From: Dactylosporangium vinaceum
GTDB lineage: Bacteria; Actinomycetota; Actinomycetes; Mycobacteriales; Micromonosporaceae
Length of the DNA: 64,000 nucleotides
Direction: 5' to 3'
Assembly: GCF_019904175.1 (NCBI RefSeq)
Contig: NZ_CP061913.1
Span: 1-64,000, forward strand
Position numbers and translations under genes: made by a program. The notes under the pieces are model-generated. The model made no database searches, was not told the DNA's origin, and saw only the letters and a program-made list of their open reading frames with translations. Shown piece after piece: positions 13,073 through 21,601 of the stretch. The number at the start of each line of letters is the position of its first letter. Positions within the stretch are counted from its first letter, which is position 1.

Positions 13073-13092
13073 TCTGTAGCCCGACCCCGAGC

Positions 13093-13165
13093 GGGGGCGT
13101 AGCTCAACTGGCAGAGCACCGCCTTTGCAAGGCGGGGGTTAGGGGTTCGAGTCCCCTCGCTTCCA
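13093..13165 (+). tRNA. tRNA-Ala (UGC anticodon)
   Basis: Full cloverleaf, 73 nt. Acceptor GGGGGCG pairs with CGCTTCC (two G-U pairs), the anticodon loop TTTGCAA has TGC at 13126-13128, the T loop is TTCGAGT, and the discriminator is A at 13165. No CCA is encoded (the next bases are CCC). The integrase pseudogene begins just beyond and its last reading frame runs back into this 3' end, suggesting the tRNA is an integration target. Confidence 0.97.
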
Positions 13166-14380
13166 CCCTTCACGGCGCCTGGCCTGCTGTTTTGAGGGCG
13201 CTAAGATTGCCCCGATCAGTTTCGACTCTCTCCGGGCTTTTTGCAGAGCCGCCCCGATCGCACCGCGCTGCCTTGACCGCTCGGTCCACCAGTGCACGTA
13301 GGTCCCCAGCGTGATCGTGACGTCTTGTGCCGCAGCGCCCGCTGGACCTCCTGTGGCTCGACGTGCTGCGAGATCAGCGTCGGGGCGAAGAAGTGCCGCA
13401 GCGCGCGGAACCCGGCGTGCTCGATGTCCGGCCAACCGGCTTTCGCTCGCCACTTCGCCCTCTCGCGCGACCAGATTCTGTCGGTAATCGGATTCTCGTG
13501 CCGGGTGGTGAACAGCAGCCGTGCGGTCCGGCACCGCGGCTCACCCGACGTGATGTCGAGCATCTGGAGCTCCACCGGCGGGAACGCTTTGATGTGCTCC
13601 CGGATCTTCTCCGCGACGACCGCGTCCAGTCGACCGTCCCCGACGAGCCCGACTTCGGCCCGCTCAGGTAGAAGCCGCCGTGCGTCCTGGGTGAGTACCG
13701 CAGTTGCTGAACAACGTGGAGCTCCTCCTCCGCGAAGTCGAAGCACCGCTCACCCACTTCGACGCCGATCGCCTCCGACGGTCGCAGCCCCGCGCCGGCC
13801 CCGAGCCAGACCGCCGCCTCCCACCTCGGCGGGACCACTCGAGCAGCTTCAGGACTTGGTCCTCGGTCGAAATCCACTTCGGGCACGGGACACGCCGTTG
13901 AGGATCTTGGCCAGGCGGACGCTGGCGCACGGCTTGTCGGGCATGACCTTGTCCGCGACGGCGGCCGCGCAGATCGCGTCGAGCAGCTCGAAGTACAGCT
14001 TGATCGACGACTTGGCCTTGCCCTCACCGAGTTGCCGAGCGAGCCACTCCAGCACCTCTGTCAGCGTGATCGACCGCATCGCCGAGTTGCCGAACGCGGG
14101 GACGAGGTGCACCCGGAGGTTCGACACCACCCGGTCCCGGGTCTCCACCGCCCAGCCGGTCTCCCGCGACAGCCGCCACCGCTTCGCGTACTCCTTGAAC
14201 GCGACGTTCAGCGCCGGCGGGTTGAGCTGCGTCTCAGGGACCAGCCGGGCGCGCCTGGACGTCGAAGTCCTCGGCATCCTCTTTGCGGGCGAAGTTCCGC
14301 GCGCAGGCTCGCCGTTGGCGTCCAGGTACCGAACCTGCCAGCGCATCCCGCGCCCGTGCTTCGACGAGGGACCGGAGCAG
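13139..14380 (-). pseudogene. Decayed tyrosine recombinase (site-specific integrase), copy 1
   Basis: Read from about 14380 down, the minus strand encodes a nearly whole actinomycete phage-type integrase, but in at least five successive reading frames. The pieces, in order: the N-terminal SAM-like part (RWQVRYLDANGEPARG, LNVAFKEYAKRWRLS, SSIKLYFELLDAICAAAV) to about 13890; PKWISTEDQVLKLLEWS; PPRWEAAVWLGAGAGLRPSE with the first catalytic Arg, to about 13640; IREHIKAFPPVELQMLDITS to ALRHFFAPTLISQHVEPQ; and finally TLGTYVHW with the catalytic Tyr. At least four frameshifts make it inactive. The last frame continues through 13166 into the tRNA-Ala 3' end (KRGDSNP). A homologous decayed copy lies inverted at 22.8-23.6 kb. 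Confidence 0.88.
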
Positions 14381-14399
14381 GATCTTGCCGGCGAGCCTG

Positions 14400-15296
14400 A
14401 TGCCGCCGGCGCCGGTGAGGGCGAGGGCGAGGGCGACCGGGAAGCGGCGGCTGCTGCTCGCCGCGGCCGCCGCGATCGTCGTGCTGGGAGGTGGGGCGGC
14501 GGCGGTCGCAGTGCACGGCGCCGAGGAGCCCCCACCCGGCAGTCAGGCGGTCTACGAGGGGGACGGCTTCAGGTACGGACCCATCATCCAACCCATGGCC
14601 TTCGTGCAGGGGGCTCAGATCACCCTGCCGTTGAGAGCCGCCGCGTACGAGAGTCAGCAGGGGCAGTACAACCACATCGGCATCATTTCGTGGAACGCCG
14701 TGTTCGACGACGAGCCCGGTGGGAACGCGACGATCATCCGGCCGCAGGAGCGGGATACGTGGTTCGACGCGCAATGGGTGAGGCGGGTCGTCGTCAAGCA
14801 GCTGCCGCCGGTCTTTCCCAACGAGCAGTCCCGGCAGTACTACCAGCGGCACCCGAACGCGCACCCGATCACCACGACGGCGCCCGAGGTCGATGACTTC
14901 AACCCCGGGGATCAGCCCGCCGCGGCCGGCCCGATGCCGACGACCGCGGCGGACATCGGCGAGCGGATCGCCAAACAGCAGGACCCGGCCGACCCGCGGG
15001 CAATTGTTTCGCTCATCGTCGATATGTCGAGCATTTACCTGCTCCCGGTCGAGGCGCGCACGGCGCTCATCGACCGCCTCACGAAAACGGCCGGGGCCGA
15101 GTGGATCGGGCTGACCACCGATCGGGCCGGGCGGGCGGGGATCGGCGTGAAGGTGCAGGCGAAGGAGGTGACGGAGATCCTCGTCTTCGAACCCGCCACG
15201 GGTGTGCTGCTGGCGTGGGACGAGGTCGACCGGGCCGGGATCATCCAGGGTGCGACGCTGTTCGTCAAGGCGGAGCGGACCGAGCGCATGGAGTGA
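14400..15296 (+). CDS. CU044_5270-like membrane-anchored protein, 5'-truncated
   Basis: The 298 aa from ATG 14400 begin with a basic stretch and one membrane segment (LLLAAAAAIVVLGGGAAAV). The rest is extracytoplasmic, ending in a domain around EARTALIDRLTKTAGAEWIG and VFEPATGVLLAWDEVD that resembles the C-terminal part of CU044_5270 family proteins (function unknown, often encoded with sigma factors). Family members carry a cytoplasmic arm before the membrane segment. Here that arm is missing: upstream the frame enters the integrase pseudogene at about 14360-14380. It may be a pseudogene or may still be translated from this ATG; no sigma-factor gene is adjacent. Confidence 0.6.
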   Translation: MPPAPVRARARATGKRRLLLAAAAAIVVLGGGAAAVAVHGAEEPPPGSQAVYEGDGFRYGPIIQPMAFVQGAQITLPLRAAAYESQQGQYNHIGIISWNAVFDDEPGGNATIIRPQERDTWFDAQWVRRVVVKQLPPVFPNEQSRQYYQRHPNAHPITTTAPEVDDFNPGDQPAAAGPMPTTAADIGERIAKQQDPADPRAIVSLIVDMSSIYLLPVEARTALIDRLTKTAGAEWIGLTTDRAGRAGIGVKVQAKEVTEILVFEPATGVLLAWDEVDRAGIIQGATLFVKAERTERME

Positions 15297-15356
15297 CCGT
15301 TACGGAAAACGTGGTCTGGGTAACAGATCTGCATCGAGGTTCGGGAGGTCAGGCAC

Positions 15357-15782
15357 ATGACGATGCAGACGGTCAGGGACGTGATGACCACGAATGTGGT
15401 CTATCTGCCCAGTGAGACCACGCTTGCCGAGGCGGCACGGACCATGCGGGAGCAGGATATCGGCGATGTGGTGGTGGCCGACGGGCCGGAGCTTTCCGGG
15501 CTGGTCACCGACCGGGACATTGTCGTGCGCGCGGTGGCGGAGCGGTGCGACCCGGCCGCGACGACGATCGGCGAGATCCTCACCAAGGAGCTGGTGACGG
15601 TCCGGCCGGAGGATTCGATCCACTCGGCCGCGCTCCTGATGCGTGACCAGGCGGTCCGGCGGGTGCTGGTCTGCGACGACAACAACGGGCTCGTCGGGAT
15701 CGTGTCGATCGGCGATCTGGCCGAGGAGATCGACCCCGATTCGGTGCTCGGCGGCATCAGCAAGGCCGAGCCGAACAACTAG
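15357..15782 (+). CDS. CBS domain pair protein
   Basis: A 141 aa stand-alone pair of CBS domains, modules that bind adenosyl nucleotides and sense energy state. CBS1 runs from about residue 5 (TVRDVMTTNVVYLPSETTL) to 62 and CBS2 from about 68 (TIGEILTKELVTVRPEDS) to 127. The glycine/aspartate motifs SGLVTDRDIV and VGIVSIGDLAEEI, which line the nucleotide sites, are intact. There is no catalytic domain or membrane segment. Its partner cannot be told from the neighbours. It ends 4 nt inside the opposing acetyltransferase gene. Confidence 0.9.
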   Translation: MTMQTVRDVMTTNVVYLPSETTLAEAARTMREQDIGDVVVADGPELSGLVTDRDIVVRAVAERCDPAATTIGEILTKELVTVRPEDSIHSAALLMRDQAVRRVLVCDDNNGLVGIVSIGDLAEEIDPDSVLGGISKAEPNN

Positions 15783-16351
15783 GAATCCGTATCGAGGCGG
15801 GCGTGCAGATGCATGTCGTGCCAGCCGTCCGCGTGGAGCAACGCGCCGCGCTGCACGCCCTCCGCCGGAAATCCCGCCGCGACCGCCACCTTGCACGACG
15901 CCGGATTGTCCATCGAATGCCGGACCACGAGCCGGTGCAGTCCGAGCGATCCGAACGCCCACGAAGACATGGCCGCAAGGGCCCGTGGCGCAATCCGCCG
16001 GCCGCGATACGAGGGCAGCGTCCAGTACGAGATCTCGGCCTCGCCATCGACGAAGTTCAGCGTCCGTAGGCCGATCTGCCCGGCGACGGCATCGTCGAGC
16101 GTCACCGCCCAGCCCGCCCGCGACTCGGTGCTCCAGCGCTCCGGCCACGCCGCCAGCCAGCCCGCCGCCTCGCTGTCGTCCATCGAGCGGCAGTGCCAGC
16201 GCTGAATGTCCGGGTCGGAATACGCCGCGACGACCGCCGGCTGATCGGCGAGCTGCCACGGGCGCAGCACGACACCGTCGAAGGACAGGGTGGGTTGCCT
16301 GAGCGCGGCCAACGTTCCGGGCTGCACCACATCGGCGACGAGACTCGGCAC
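15779..16351 (-). CDS. GNAT family N-acetyltransferase
   Basis: A 190 aa acetyl-CoA-dependent acetyltransferase of the RimJ/RimL-like type. Characteristic segments are the N-terminal LRPWQLADQPAVVAAYSDP, the beta-4/acetyl-CoA region ISYWTLPSYRGRRIAPRAL (motif A, R-G-R-R-I-A), and the C-terminal HRLVVRHSMDNPASCKVAVAAGF. The substrate is unknown; members of this group modify protein N-termini or small molecules. It starts at GTG 16351, only 17 nt from the divergent sufE start, so the two promoters must overlap. Confidence 0.88.
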   Translation of the reverse strand: MPSLVADVVQPGTLAALRQPTLSFDGVVLRPWQLADQPAVVAAYSDPDIQRWHCRSMDDSEAAGWLAAWPERWSTESRAGWAVTLDDAVAGQIGLRTLNFVDGEAEISYWTLPSYRGRRIAPRALAAMSSWAFGSLGLHRLVVRHSMDNPASCKVAVAAGFPAEGVQRGALLHADGWHDMHLHARLDTDS

Positions 16352-16368
16352 AGCGGTACGTTAGCAAG

Positions 16369-16818
16369 GTGGAGATGCCCCGCAAGCTGGCCGCGATCGT
16401 CGACGAGTTCGCGACCGCCCCGCGCGACGTCGTGCTCGAGATGCTGCTGGAGTTCTCCGACGCCGTCCCCCCGCTCCCGCCCGAGCTCGAGGGCCACGAG
16501 GGCATGGAGCAGGTGCCCGAGTGCCAGACTCCATTCTTCCTCAAAGCCGAGGTGACAGAGCAGAAGACTGTCCGGTTGTACTTCCAGTGCCCGCCCGAAG
16601 CCCCGACGACTCGAGCGTTCGCGGGGATCCTGAGCGAGGGTCTCGAGGGAGCGACGGCCGACGAGGTCCTGGCGGTGCCGGCCGACCTGTATCAGCGGAT
16701 GGGGCTGGCCCAGGCGATCAGTCCGCTGCGCGTGCGCGGCGGGACGGCGATCCTGCAGCGCCTCAAGCGCCAGGTGTCAGAGCGCCAGACCCTCGACAAC
16801 GGTGACGCCCGGGATTGA
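16369..16818 (+). CDS. sufE: SufE family sulfur acceptor
   Basis: SufE-type proteins accept persulfide from a cysteine desulfurase or sulfurtransferase for Fe-S cluster assembly. The conserved acceptor cysteine is Cys52 in VPECQTPFFL. The family core LEFSDAVPPLPPEL and the C-terminal IGILSEGLEG-type and PLRVRGG segments are present (here AGILSEGLEG). Length (149 aa) is normal. The GTG at 16369 or the ATG at 16375 could start it; the ATG has the better ribosome-binding site (AAGGTGG). The 3' end overlaps the opposing YbaK-type gene by 42 bp. In other actinomycetes SufE often sits beside a rhodanese; the nearest one here is 7 kb away at 24.1 kb. Confidence 0.88.
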   Translation: MEMPRKLAAIVDEFATAPRDVVLEMLLEFSDAVPPLPPELEGHEGMEQVPECQTPFFLKAEVTEQKTVRLYFQCPPEAPTTRAFAGILSEGLEGATADEVLAVPADLYQRMGLAQAISPLRVRGGTAILQRLKRQVSERQTLDNGDARD

Positions 16819-17295
16819 GGCGAGCACCGCGCCCGGCAGCACGATCTTGCTGGCCCGCCGCCCGCTGCCGATGACCGCCGACTCGACCGGGACCACGCGC
16901 GAGTCGACGTAGACGGGCCAGTCGGCGGGCAGCCCGATCGGGGTGATCCCGCCGTACTCCATGCCGGTGAGCCCGACGGCGTCGTCCATCGGTGCGAAGC
17001 TCGCCTTGCGGGTGCCGAGCAGCCGGCGCACGGCGCCGTTCACGTCCGCGCGGGTGGTTGCCAGGACCACGCACGCGGCGTACACACCAGATGGTTTGCC
17101 TAAAACAATCACGCAGTTGGCTGATTGTTCTAGGCCGACGTCGTAGGCCGCGCAGAATGCCGCGGTGTCGGCAAGCTCGGGATCGATGGGCGCCGCCTGC
17201 ACGCGGTCGGCTCCGGGCAGCTGCAGCAGCGCGGCGTGCACGGGGGCGGCGAGCAGTTCGGGCGCGCTGAGCGCCGGGGAGAGATCGAGCTTCAA
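16777..17295 (-). CDS. YbaK/EbsC-type aminoacyl-tRNA deacylase domain protein
   Basis: A 172 aa member of the YbaK/ProX fold, which hydrolyses misacylated tRNAs such as Cys-tRNAPro. Visible family features are QSANCVIVLGKPSGVYAACVVLATTRADVN in the middle (the K-S-hydrophobic segment carrying the conserved lysine), then TRKASFAPMDDAVGLTGMEYGGITPIGLP with the G-x-x-P loop. I place the start at TTG 17295 or thereabouts, 2 nt past the stop of the VWA gene upstream, so the two are probably translated from one mRNA. The exact substrate is unknown. Confidence 0.82.
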   Translation of the reverse strand: MKLDLSPALSAPELLAAPVHAALLQLPGADRVQAAPIDPELADTAAFCAAYDVGLEQSANCVIVLGKPSGVYAACVVLATTRADVNGAVRRLLGTRKASFAPMDDAVGLTGMEYGGITPIGLPADWPVYVDSRVVPVESAVIGSGRRASKIVLPGAVLASIPGVTVVEGLAL

Positions 17296-17297
17296 GA

Positions 17298-19031
17298 TCA
17301 GCGTCCGTCGTCCAGGGCCAGGGCCTTCATGAAGATGCCGCCGATTTTCGACGGGTCCGACGCGATGAAGACCGCGCCGCCCGTGGCGTCGACGATGCGC
17401 TGCATCTCCGCCTGGTTCACCTCGGAGCCGACCCCGATGATGATGATCTGCACCGGCTGGTCGGCCTTCTCGGCGCGCTGCAGCGAGCTGACCAGCCCGT
17501 CGAGCGAGATCCCGCTCGGGTCGTTGTTGCGGCCGCCGGTGATGACGACCACCGAGTTCCCGCGGCCGGTGTCCCAGCCCTGCTGGACGTTCTGGTAGGC
17601 GGCCAGGATCGTGTCGTACAGACCGCTCCCGCCCTTGGGGTTCGGCTTGAGGCCCCCGAGGGCGCCGCGTAACTGGTCGCGCTGGGTGGTGAGCGGGCCG
17701 ATCGGGACAAGCGACTGGTAGTCGTGGCCGCCGGGCATCTCCGTGGAGAAGCACCAGAGCCCGACGGCCCACGTGTCGGGGAACAGGTCCAGGCCACCCT
17801 GGGCGGCCTGGACGGCGACCTGCGCCTTCGTGAGCCCGCCGGCCGTCGGCACCGGCTTGCCCATCGCCGACGACACGTCGACGACGGCAAGCATCCGCGA
17901 CGGCTGGGTGATCTCGATCCACATCTGCATCGCCTTGTTGATCACCCCGGCCTCGGGCACCGGGGTGACCTGGCCGCCGGGCGGGGCGCTCGGGCTGAGC
18001 GTCATGCCGGTGCCGACCGAGCCGTCGTTGGCCCGCAGCTGGTGCTGGGCCAGCTGGTTGCGGAACGCGGCGCCGATCAGCTGCTGGCGGAACGCGTCGG
18101 CCGCCGCCTCGCGGTCCGGGGCCAGCCGCGGCATCGCGGCGTAGGGGAAGTCCAGGGCGATGGGGGCCGGGTCCGGGTACACCGCGATCAGCGGCACGGC
18201 CGGCCCGGCGGCGTTGTAGGCGTGCAGCGCCTGTTCGGACAGTGGCGCCAGCGTGACCGAGGTGGACAGGGTGCGCGGGTCGGCGTCGCGCGGGAACCGC
18301 CCGATGAGGCCGGACTGCTGCTCGGACTTGCCGGACATCAGCGACTTGACGGCGCCGACCGTCAGCGCGTCGCCCTCCGGCCCGAACTGGTCCTTCACCG
18401 ACTCCATCGCGACGAGCGTCGACACGCCTACCGAGTCGCGCTGGGGGTCGACGATGCCGGGCACGATCCGGGTGTCGCCGACGATCTGCTCGAGCACCTG
18501 CTTCCACGTGACCTTGTTCTCGACCCAGCCGAGCTGCTTCGCGGTGGGCTCGGGCACCGCGAGCACGATCGGGCTGCGGGCCAGGGACGGAGCGGCCAGG
18601 GTCACCAGATCCTCGCGGGCCGCGCGCATGCGCTGCAGCCAGATGGAGGAGTCCGGCACCCAGACCTGGGGCACCTGCGTCTTGCCGTCGGCCTGACCGA
18701 GGCCGGGCACCGTTGCCCCGCTCTCGCCGGCGATGGCGGCGGCGACCTCACTGGAGGCGACCGAAACCACGTCAACGGCGACACACTCGTCGTTGACCCG
18801 GGGATTGGTCTTCATCCACTGGTTCGCGACGTCCTTGATCACCGGCGCGATCTCCGGGCTGGCCGCGACGGACAGGCGCACCGTCCCGGAGCAGCCCGAC
18901 GTCGACATCGCCCGGTACCCGCCGTACACGGCACCGATGGCGACGAGGGGAAGGATCGTGCCGGCCGCGATGGCGACGAACCCGTTGCTCCTCAGGTCCG
19001 TAGCCCGATGCCGTCCTCTCACGGGTACCAA
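17298..19031 (-). CDS. Solute-binding fold plus VWA domain protein, membrane-anchored
   Basis: A 577 aa protein with one N-terminal membrane segment (about residues 20-42). A periplasmic-binding-like domain follows (about 48-330, VRLSVAASPEIAPVIKDVANQW). A C-terminal von Willebrand A domain (about 355-560) has the MIDAS-like run VVDVSSAMGKP; the usual DxSxS is here DVSSA, so metal binding may be weakened. Such extracytoplasmic binding/VWA fusions are common in actinomycetes and lack a proven function. The start is TTG 19031 or GTG 19022. It is probably co-transcribed with the YbaK-type gene. Confidence 0.85.
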   Translation of the reverse strand: MVPVRGRHRATDLRSNGFVAIAAGTILPLVAIGAVYGGYRAMSTSGCSGTVRLSVAASPEIAPVIKDVANQWMKTNPRVNDECVAVDVVSVASSEVAAAIAGESGATVPGLGQADGKTQVPQVWVPDSSIWLQRMRAAREDLVTLAAPSLARSPIVLAVPEPTAKQLGWVENKVTWKQVLEQIVGDTRIVPGIVDPQRDSVGVSTLVAMESVKDQFGPEGDALTVGAVKSLMSGKSEQQSGLIGRFPRDADPRTLSTSVTLAPLSEQALHAYNAAGPAVPLIAVYPDPAPIALDFPYAAMPRLAPDREAAADAFRQQLIGAAFRNQLAQHQLRANDGSVGTGMTLSPSAPPGGQVTPVPEAGVINKAMQMWIEITQPSRMLAVVDVSSAMGKPVPTAGGLTKAQVAVQAAQGGLDLFPDTWAVGLWCFSTEMPGGHDYQSLVPIGPLTTQRDQLRGALGGLKPNPKGGSGLYDTILAAYQNVQQGWDTGRGNSVVVITGGRNNDPSGISLDGLVSSLQRAEKADQPVQIIIIGVGSEVNQAEMQRIVDATGGAVFIASDPSKIGGIFMKALALDDGR

Positions 19032-19120
19032 TATTCCCTAGATAAGCGGTTCGTGGGTCACGCGTTCGGCCAATCGTGAAGGTGTTTCGCGGGCTTTCGA
19101 CACACTCCGCTCTCGCGGAC

Positions 19121-19876
19121 TCACGGTGCGTTGCGCTGGCTTTGCAGAGCCTTAATTAGCGCGGCGATCAAATCCCGCCGTCGTGCATTTCCACCGTCCG
19201 GGCGCCAGGTGCAGGCGACGTCCAGACCGACCACGCGCCCGGTCGCGACCAGCGCACCGACCGCGGCCAGCAGCGCGCTCGCGGTGGGTCCACCGTCGAC
19301 CGGAAACATCAAACCGGGCAGTTCCGCCGGATCTACAACGTCCAGATCCACGTGAACCAGAAACTTACCGTCCGGAGGACGAATTGCATTCACGTCGTAC
19401 CGCATGAGCGTAGCTCCGGCCAGAAATTCGACCTCGGCGGGATCGAGATCGCGCGCGTCGGCGAGCACCGCCCGCTCCTGCGGGACCGGCCGCAGGCCGA
19501 GCCGCTCGGCGATGAGCTCGGGCCGATAGCCGACGAGCAGACGCAAGGGCATTCCGCCGATGTACCCCGAGGTCGTCGTCTCCAGCGTCTGCACATCGCC
19601 GTGCGCGTCGAACCAGACCACGCCCACCGCTTCTTGCGGGTTCCCCTGTCGCTGGAGGCCGGCCATCACGCCGAGCGACACCATGCAGTCGCCGGAGATC
19701 ACGATCGGCACCGGCTCCTTCGCCACCGCGTCGGCGACATTGCCGTAGAGCGTGGCCAGGCGGGCCCAGATGTCGCCGTCGGGCAGGTCGGCGGTCACCG
19801 TGGTCGTGGGCCCGGCCGGCAGGTCGTCCGTGAGCCCGTCACGCCGCTCGTCGAGGTGGTACGGCACAAAGATCAT
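19121..19876 (-). CDS. Arginase/agmatinase family ureohydrolase
   Basis: A 251 aa binuclear-manganese hydrolase of the ureohydrolase superfamily. Metal motifs are SGDCMVSLG (where GGDH is usual), WFDAHGDVQT (D-A-H-x-D) and VHVDLDVVDP (D-x-D-x-x-D-P). The GDC in place of GDH occurs in several actinobacterial relatives and suggests the substrate is not classic arginine. The start at ATG 19876 (MIFVPYHLDERRDG) fits the family; the longer open frame upstream is antisense to the next gene. It is divergent from the SGNH hydrolase gene, with 79 bp between. Confidence 0.87.
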   Translation of the reverse strand: MIFVPYHLDERRDGLTDDLPAGPTTTVTADLPDGDIWARLATLYGNVADAVAKEPVPIVISGDCMVSLGVMAGLQRQGNPQEAVGVVWFDAHGDVQTLETTTSGYIGGMPLRLLVGYRPELIAERLGLRPVPQERAVLADARDLDPAEVEFLAGATLMRYDVNAIRPPDGKFLVHVDLDVVDPAELPGLMFPVDGGPTASALLAAVGALVATGRVVGLDVACTWRPDGGNARRRDLIAALIKALQSQRNAP

Positions 19877-19955
19877 GGGGCGAACATAGCCGTCAATGGT
19901 GTGGTGTAGCGCAAAGTCGCTTTCGTGGGCCGGAGGCCCCTGACAGGATGCGAAC

Positions 19956-20726
19956 GTGGCGCAGTACGGAAGTTTCGTGGCGGTGGGTGACAGCTTTACC
20001 GAGGGCCTTGACGATCCTCGGCCGGACGGGATCGGATACCGCGGCTGGGCCGACCTGGTGGCGGGGTGCCTGGCAACCGGTTGTCCGGATTTCCGGTACG
20101 CCAACCTCGCCGTTCGCGGCCGCCTGTTCGACAACATCGTGGCCGAGCAGGTCCCGCTGGCCATGGCCATGAAGCCGGACCTGATCAGCTTCGCCGGCGG
20201 CGGCAACGACGCGATGCGCCGCACGTTCGAGCACGACGCGCTCATTGCCAGGTTCGACCGCACCATCGAGAAGCTGCGCGCCACCGGCGCCGACGTCGTC
20301 ATGTTCCGCTGGGCCGACCTCTCGGGCCGGATGCCCGGCGGCAAGATGCTCCGCCCCCGCGTCGACCTGCTCAACAACGCCATCGAGGACGTCGGCCGCA
20401 AGCACGGCGCCCACGTCGTCAGCCTGTGGGACGACCCGGAGTTCGCCAACCCGCGCCTGTGGGGCATCGACCGCCTGCACCTGTCCCCGGCCGGCCACCG
20501 CCGCGTGGCCGCGCACGTCCTGACCGAGCTGGGCGTCGCGTGCGACCCGGACTGGCTGGCCGCCCCGCCGCCGCCGGAGGAGCTGTCGTGGATGTCGCGC
20601 AAGGCCGCCGACGCGAAGTGGGCGACCCAGCACCTGGCCCCGTGGGTGAAGCGCCGGCTGACCGGTAAGTCCTCGGGCGACCGGGTCACGGCCAAGCGGC
20701 CCGAGCTGGCTCCCCTCAACGAGTAG
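19956..20726 (+). CDS. SGNH/GDSL-type hydrolase
   Basis: A 256 aa cytoplasmic esterase/lipase-like enzyme with the four SGNH blocks. Block I is FVAVGDSFTEG (catalytic Ser), block II has the conserved Gly in NLAVRGRLFD, block III is SFAGGGNDAM (Asn), and block V is WGIDRLHLSPAGH (Asp-x-x-His). There is no signal peptide. Natural substrates of this subgroup are unknown; it resembles acylhydrolases found across actinomycetes. It starts at GTG 19956. Confidence 0.9.
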   Translation: MAQYGSFVAVGDSFTEGLDDPRPDGIGYRGWADLVAGCLATGCPDFRYANLAVRGRLFDNIVAEQVPLAMAMKPDLISFAGGGNDAMRRTFEHDALIARFDRTIEKLRATGADVVMFRWADLSGRMPGGKMLRPRVDLLNNAIEDVGRKHGAHVVSLWDDPEFANPRLWGIDRLHLSPAGHRRVAAHVLTELGVACDPDWLAAPPPPEELSWMSRKAADAKWATQHLAPWVKRRLTGKSSGDRVTAKRPELAPLNE

Positions 20727-20755
20727 CGGGCCCCCTTGCCGCGCCGCGGACCCGT

Positions 20756-21229
20756 CTATCGCTGCGCCTCGTAGTAGCCCTTCATCGACGGGTAGTAGTC
20801 GTCGAAGTCCGGCTTCGGCCCGTCCTCGCGCGCGGCGACCAGCGCGTCGAGGTAGAACTCCCAGCCGGGGCCGATGTCCTCGACGCCTGCGCCCTCGGCT
20901 CCGGTCAGGTGCTGGGTGAAGCGCAGCTCGGTGACGCCACCGCTCTCGGTCAGCTCCAGCTCCAGGTGCCACTCTCCGGCGGCCAGCGCCAGCCGGCGCG
21001 GCGGCTCGCAGGCGTCGATCGTCATGTCCGACCAGGGCTGCCCCTCCTCCTGCACCATCTGGACCTGGATGGTGCGCCCCGGGCCGGCCTCTCCCTTCCA
21101 GGCTCCGTACCAGCGGGCGGTGCGGTCCGGCTCGGTGACGCTGGCCCAGACATCGTCGATGGGCGCGCGGAACGTGCGGGTGAGGACGAGATCGTTGCCG
21201 AACAGCCGTCCGGTGGGGGTCGGGCTCAT
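20756..21229 (-). CDS. SRPBCC (AHSA1-like) domain protein
   Basis: A 157 aa START-like hydrophobic-pocket protein of the Aha1/AHSA1 group. The opening VLTRTFRAPIDDVWASVTEPDRTARWYG and the C-terminal HLTGAEGAGVEDIGPGWEFYLDAL are diagnostic. Its ATG lies inside the end of the upstream ArsR gene (4-nt overlap), so the two are a translationally coupled pair. ArsR-SRPBCC pairs are widespread and the ligand is generally unknown. Confidence 0.9.
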   Translation of the reverse strand: MSPTPTGRLFGNDLVLTRTFRAPIDDVWASVTEPDRTARWYGAWKGEAGPGRTIQVQMVQEEGQPWSDMTIDACEPPRRLALAAGEWHLELELTESGGVTELRFTQHLTGAEGAGVEDIGPGWEFYLDALVAAREDGPKPDFDDYYPSMKGYYEAQR

Positions 21230-21594
21230 GCGGTCTTCTCCTGGGTCTCTCGGGGTTCATTCGTGCGGCGCTCGCGGCGGGTGCGGTACACCTCGGTCTC
21301 CAAGGCGTCGAAATGCCGCTGCCAACCGTCGGGCTGCCGGAGCCGCTCCAGCCAGCGGGCCAGCTCGTCGAGCGGGCCGGTGACCAGCTCGTAGACGCGT
21401 CGGCGGCCGTCGGCGGTGTCCTGGACGAGGCCGGCTTCGCGCAGCACCCGCAGGTGGCGGCTGACCGCGGGCCGGCTTATCGCGAACCGGTCGGCGATCT
21501 CCCCGGCCGACAGTGGCCTGTCGCGCAGCATGAGCAGGATCTCCCGCCGTACCTCGTCGGCTATCGCTCCGGCGGCGGCGTCCACGCTCGTCAC
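21226..21594 (-). CDS. ArsR family transcriptional regulator
   Basis: A 122 aa winged helix-turn-helix repressor. The HTH reads LSAGEIADRFAISRPAVSRHLRVLREAGLV (residues about 28-57), followed by the wing DTADGRRRVYELV. No cysteine cluster for metal sensing is visible, so this is the SdpR-like, non-metal type usually paired with an SRPBCC protein, as here. A perfect 8-bp inverted repeat just upstream is the likely autoregulatory operator. Confidence 0.92.
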   Translation of the reverse strand: MTSVDAAAGAIADEVRREILLMLRDRPLSAGEIADRFAISRPAVSRHLRVLREAGLVQDTADGRRRVYELVTGPLDELARWLERLRQPDGWQRHFDALETEVYRTRRERRTNEPRETQEKTA

Positions 21595-21601
21595 GGCAAA
21601 A

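Noticed and set aside
13292..14896. Plus-strand 534-codon frame across the integrase remnant
   Set aside because: It is the complement of the decayed integrase and then runs out of frame into the CU044_5270-like gene; no coherent protein.
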